DNA from: Priestia megaterium
GTDB taxonomy: Bacteria > Bacillota > Bacilli > Bacillales > Bacillaceae_H
NCBI RefSeq assembly: GCF_023824195.1
Contig: NZ_CP085442.1
Coordinates: forward strand, 1,960,001-2,024,000
DNA: 64,000 nucleotides
Reading direction: 5' to 3'
A program made the position numbers and the translations under genes. Numbering within the stretch: position 1 is the first letter of the stretch; every line of letters starts with the position of its first letter. The notes beneath the pieces were generated by a model. It was not told the DNA's origin. It did not search any database and saw only the letters and a program-made list of their open reading frames with translations. Below, piece by piece: positions 61,411 to 64,000 of this stretch.

Positions 61411-62825
61411 ACGTCAAAAGTATTGTGTGGAAACTAGGTTTAACAATTATGATTTTATTTTTGATTGTATTGTTACCTTTTGGTTTTTCCATATATCGTA
61501 TCTTTTCAGGAGTATATTCTACGCAAGTTCATGAAAATGTGAACGAGTTATCAATTAATTTATCTAAAACTTCTATGGATCCTGACAGGAACCAAGAAAA
61601 TTCTTATGAATACTTAAGCACTATTACAGACAAAGACATTGTTTTAGTTGATAAAAATGGGAAGGTTTTATCAACTAATCACTTATCTCAGTTTAAAAAG
61701 GGAGCACCTATACCAAGAGATTTATATCTACGTTTAAGAGAAAGTAAGCATTTTGAAAGAGGGTATACAGATCCTAAAACCAAAGAATATTTCTTTACAG
61801 TAGGACGTCCTATATTGGAAAATGGAACATTTAAAGGTGGTATTTTGGTCTTTGCTTCAATTGATGATATTCATCGTTCCCTTCACAATGTGAGAAATTG
61901 GATCTTAATCGCGATTATTGGATCTATCTTTTTAGCATTAGGATTTACTTTGTTTGTTTCAAAAAAGCTTTCTAATCCATTAATAAAGATGGAAAAAGCA
62001 ACAAGAGCAATTGCGCGAGGAAACTTGGAAACAAAGGTCAATATTACCTCTAAAGATGAAGTCGGATCTCTAGCACAAGCAATTAATGATCTTAGTATTG
62101 AACTTAATAATTACAGAAGAAATAGAAGTGAGTTCTTAGCAAATATTTCTCATGAACTTAGGACACCAACTTCTTATTTAAAGGGATATGCTCAACTTTT
62201 GAAAAAACATCAATATAAAAATAAAGAAGAGTTAGAATCTTATTCAGGAATTATTGAAAGTGAGGCTGAACGCCTTGCGAAGCTTATCCAGGACTTGTTT
62301 GAACTTTCAAAGATGGAAGAAGGACGTTTAGAATTATATTTACAACATGTCGATTTAGAAGAAATTATTGAACAATCGGTAAAGAAAGTGATGCTAAAAG
62401 CAAAGGAAAAGAATTTAGACCTTAGTTATAATATCGAGGATGAGCTACCTTTAATTTTTTCAGATGGATCACGTATAGAACAAGTGCTATTTAACTTGCT
62501 AGAAAATGCTGTGAACTATACAGAAAAAGGAAGTGTTTATTTAAGTACATGGTTAGAAAAAGACCATGTTTGTATATTGATCCAAGATACAGGTATAGGT
62601 ATACCAGAAGATGAGCTTCCGTTTATATTTGATCGTTTTCATCGAGTAGAAAAATCAAGATCAAGGAAAATGGGTGGAACTGGATTAGGATTATCCATTG
62701 TATCCGAAATTATCAAGTTATTGAAAGGAAGTATTGAAGTTCAAAGTAAAAGTGAAAATGGTACATCTTTTCTTATTAGTTTACCATTAGATTCAACAAT
62801 AGAGGGAAGTAAAGATGAAACATAA
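61407..62825 (+). CDS. Sensor histidine kinase (third pair)
   Basis: 472 aa. Membrane segment 10-32, outside sensor (33-165) with TDKDIVLVDKNGKVLS, segment 166-188, HAMP, HisKA with NISHELRTPTSYLKGYAQLL (His249), and HATPase with NLLENAVNYTEKG, DTGIGIPEDELPFIFDRFHR and GGTGLGLSIVSE. It pairs with the regulator just upstream. The signal is unknown; the position between copper genes hints at metal or envelope stress. Confidence 0.92.
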   Translation: MNVKSIVWKLGLTIMILFLIVLLPFGFSIYRIFSGVYSTQVHENVNELSINLSKTSMDPDRNQENSYEYLSTITDKDIVLVDKNGKVLSTNHLSQFKKGAPIPRDLYLRLRESKHFERGYTDPKTKEYFFTVGRPILENGTFKGGILVFASIDDIHRSLHNVRNWILIAIIGSIFLALGFTLFVSKKLSNPLIKMEKATRAIARGNLETKVNITSKDEVGSLAQAINDLSIELNNYRRNRSEFLANISHELRTPTSYLKGYAQLLKKHQYKNKEELESYSGIIESEAERLAKLIQDLFELSKMEEGRLELYLQHVDLEEIIEQSVKKVMLKAKEKNLDLSYNIEDELPLIFSDGSRIEQVLFNLLENAVNYTEKGSVYLSTWLEKDHVCILIQDTGIGIPEDELPFIFDRFHRVEKSRSRKMGGTGLGLSIVSEIIKLLKGSIEVQSKSENGTSFLISLPLDSTIEGSKDET

Positions 62826-63033
62826 TAGTTATATTGCTCCTATACTCTTTATCCTTATAGGCTTATCTTGTATGGGGTATTCCCTGGCTTCTGCTTCAGG
62901 CTTCCATACCCATTCTGATATATGGTTTAAAGAATATTCTTCCCCTTTAATTTTGTTTATAGTTATTACTATTTCACTAATATGTATATGTCTGTTAAAG
63001 AGGAAGCAACAAGTTAAGAATAAGCAAAAATAA
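62815..63033 (+). CDS. 72-aa membrane protein, unknown
   Basis: Two hydrophobic segments (about 8-27 and 44-62) and a basic end (KRKQQVKNKQK). It starts 11 nt inside the end of the kinase gene, so it is translationally coupled to the two-component pair. GAGGGAAG precedes the ATG. It may be a small partner of the kinase. No family recognised. Confidence 0.65.
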   Translation: MKHNSYIAPILFILIGLSCMGYSLASASGFHTHSDIWFKEYSSPLILFIVITISLICICLLKRKQQVKNKQK

Positions 63034-63065
63034 AACCAATGGCTTTATAAGCCATTGGTTTTATT
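63032..63065. terminator. Bidirectional terminator
   Basis: AAAACCAATGGCTT / AAGCCATTGGTTTT, 14-bp near-perfect stem between the convergent kinase unit and asnB. Confidence 0.9.
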
Positions 63066-64000
63066 TTAGTTAAAGGCTATTCCCTTTTGTTTCGTTGGAT
63101 AATCAAAAGCAAAATCATACTCCTGTTCAACAAAAACTTGATACCATAATAGAAATATTAATACTGTCCATATCTTTCTACTGTTATCAAACTTACCTAA
63201 TGCATGTTGTTCAATAAGTGTCATGATAACTTCTTTATTAAGTAAATGCTCCGTATTGCTATTGGTTACTAAGTCTATAGCCCAATCATAAAGTTCATGT
63301 TTTAACCAATGACGAATAGGGACCGGAAAACCTAATTTGCGACGTGTGAGAACATGATCTGGAACGATACCTTCAGCTGCTTTACGCAGAATATACTTAG
63401 TCGTATTATTAGCAATCTTTAAATTTGTGGGGATTTTGTTTGCAACATCGAAAACTTTAGTATCAAGAAATGGAACACGTAACTCTAATGAATGTGCCAT
63501 AGTCATTTTATCGGCCTTTAATAAGATATCTCCTCTTAACCAAGTATGAACGTCTATAAACTGCATTTTACTTACATCATCGTAATCATGAGCTTTGGCA
63601 TAATACGGAGATGTTATATCTGTGAACTCTATATATTCTTTATAGGAAGAAATAATTTTTGATTTTTCAAGTTCAGTGAAGATCTTTGCATTCCCAATAT
63701 AACGCTGTTGAAGTGGCGTAGTTCCACGCTCTAACAGACTTTTTCCTTTTATGCCTTGGGGAATGATATTACTTATTTGATTTAGGGTTTCATGAAGCCC
63801 TGAAGGAATGTATTTAAAGAATCGTAGTGAATGGGGCTCTCTATATATGTTGTAGCCTCCAAACAACTCATCTGCACCTTCCCCGGAAAGGACAACCTTT
63901 ACATGCTTTCTTGCTTCACGTGCTAAAAAGTATAAAGGAACAGCTGACGGATCCGCGAGAGGATCATCTAAATGCCATACAATCTTTGGGAGTTCATGCA
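63066..64000 (-). CDS. asnB: Asparagine synthetase (glutamine-hydrolysing), 3' part only
   Basis: 311 codons that stay open to the window edge; the start and the glutaminase half lie beyond 64000. The synthetase domain has VVLSGEGADELFGGYNIYRE (reading through 63867), HTWLRGDILLKADKMTMAHS, LELRVPFLD and KLGFPVPIRHWLKHELYDWA, all AsnB blocks. The enzyme makes asparagine, or amidates another carboxylate in some secondary pathways, from aspartate-type substrates with ATP and glutamine. It is convergent with the two-component unit. An internal ATG at 63866 lies mid-domain and is not a start. Confidence 0.93.
   Translation of the reverse strand, partial: HELPKIVWHLDDPLADPSAVPLYFLAREARKHVKVVLSGEGADELFGGYNIYREPHSLRFFKYIPSGLHETLNQISNIIPQGIKGKSLLERGTTPLQQRYIGNAKIFTELEKSKIISSYKEYIEFTDITSPYYAKAHDYDDVSKMQFIDVHTWLRGDILLKADKMTMAHSLELRVPFLDTKVFDVANKIPTNLKIANNTTKYILRKAAEGIVPDHVLTRRKLGFPVPIRHWLKHELYDWAIDLVTNSNTEHLLNKEVIMTLIEQHALGKFDNSRKIWTVLIFLLWYQVFVEQEYDFAFDYPTKQKGIAFN

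Overview
The window looks like part of a large plasmid from a Bacillus-type Firmicute, most likely Priestia (Bacillus) megaterium or a close relative. The support is strong AGGAGG ribosome sites, AT-rich Bacillus codon use, an iteron-type replicon at the left end, and sporulation, Tat, CsoR/CopZ/CopA and CadC/ArsR genes of Bacillus type. The species call is inference. No rRNA or tRNA gene was seen.

Layout. (1) 1-3.5 kb: replicon with a winged-helix protein, ten iterons in about 0.8 kb and a 478-aa initiator, both genes leftward. (2) 3.9-6.0 kb: a VOC protein, an AI-2E-family permease and a TatA. (3) 6.4-15 kb: galacturonate catabolism (uxaC, a GPH symporter, an ExuR-like LacI regulator, uxaB, uxaA), then a GH28 polygalacturonase broken by one in-frame TGA. 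Three perfect TGTTAACGTTAACA operators mark this regulon. (4) 15.7-19.1 kb: GH42 beta-galactosidase and a second GPH symporter sharing AAGCGTTTT sites. (5) 19.2-26.4 kb: DUF2164 protein, CoA-transferase, IDEAL protein, universal stress protein, and a 1119-aa GH18 + deacetylase + GT2 fusion. (6) 26.8-33.3 kb: copper module 1 (kinase, regulator, csoR, copZ, copA, 24-aa membrane peptide) and a YdhK lipoprotein. (7) 33.7-41.5 kb: ACS-type MFS carrier, ferredoxin, peptidoglycan-binding exoprotein, YibE/F pair, arsR-arsB-arsC. (8) 41.7-47.6 kb: topB cut three codons after its catalytic tyrosine and followed by a HamA/HamB (Hachiman-type) anti-phage module and a serine recombinase. (9) 47.6-63 kb: metal island with a cadA fragment, cadC, a ZIP carrier, a PCYCGC lipoprotein, a multicopper oxidase, copper module 2 (the same kinase, regulator, csoR, copZ, copA order as module 1, but with a DedA/TVP38 protein and a SpoIIP inserted), a thioredoxin-fold ferredoxin and another two-component pair. 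(10) The 3' part of an asparagine synthetase runs off the right edge.

How it works together. The left half suits plant-residue use. Pectin-derived galacturonate is imported, isomerised to tagaturonate, reduced to altronate and dehydrated to KDG; the KDG kinase and aldolase are not here. Galacto-oligosaccharides go through GH42. The right half is metal resistance (Cu twice, As, Cd/Zn remnants) with phage defence.

The main unexplained structures are: four copies of a dispersed repeat, each just 3' of a gene and each starting with an intrinsic terminator whose stem sequence differs while pairing is kept; a hairpin between copZ and copA kept in both copper modules; a small membrane ORF kept after both copA genes; and a sporulation lytic enzyme inside a copper operon.
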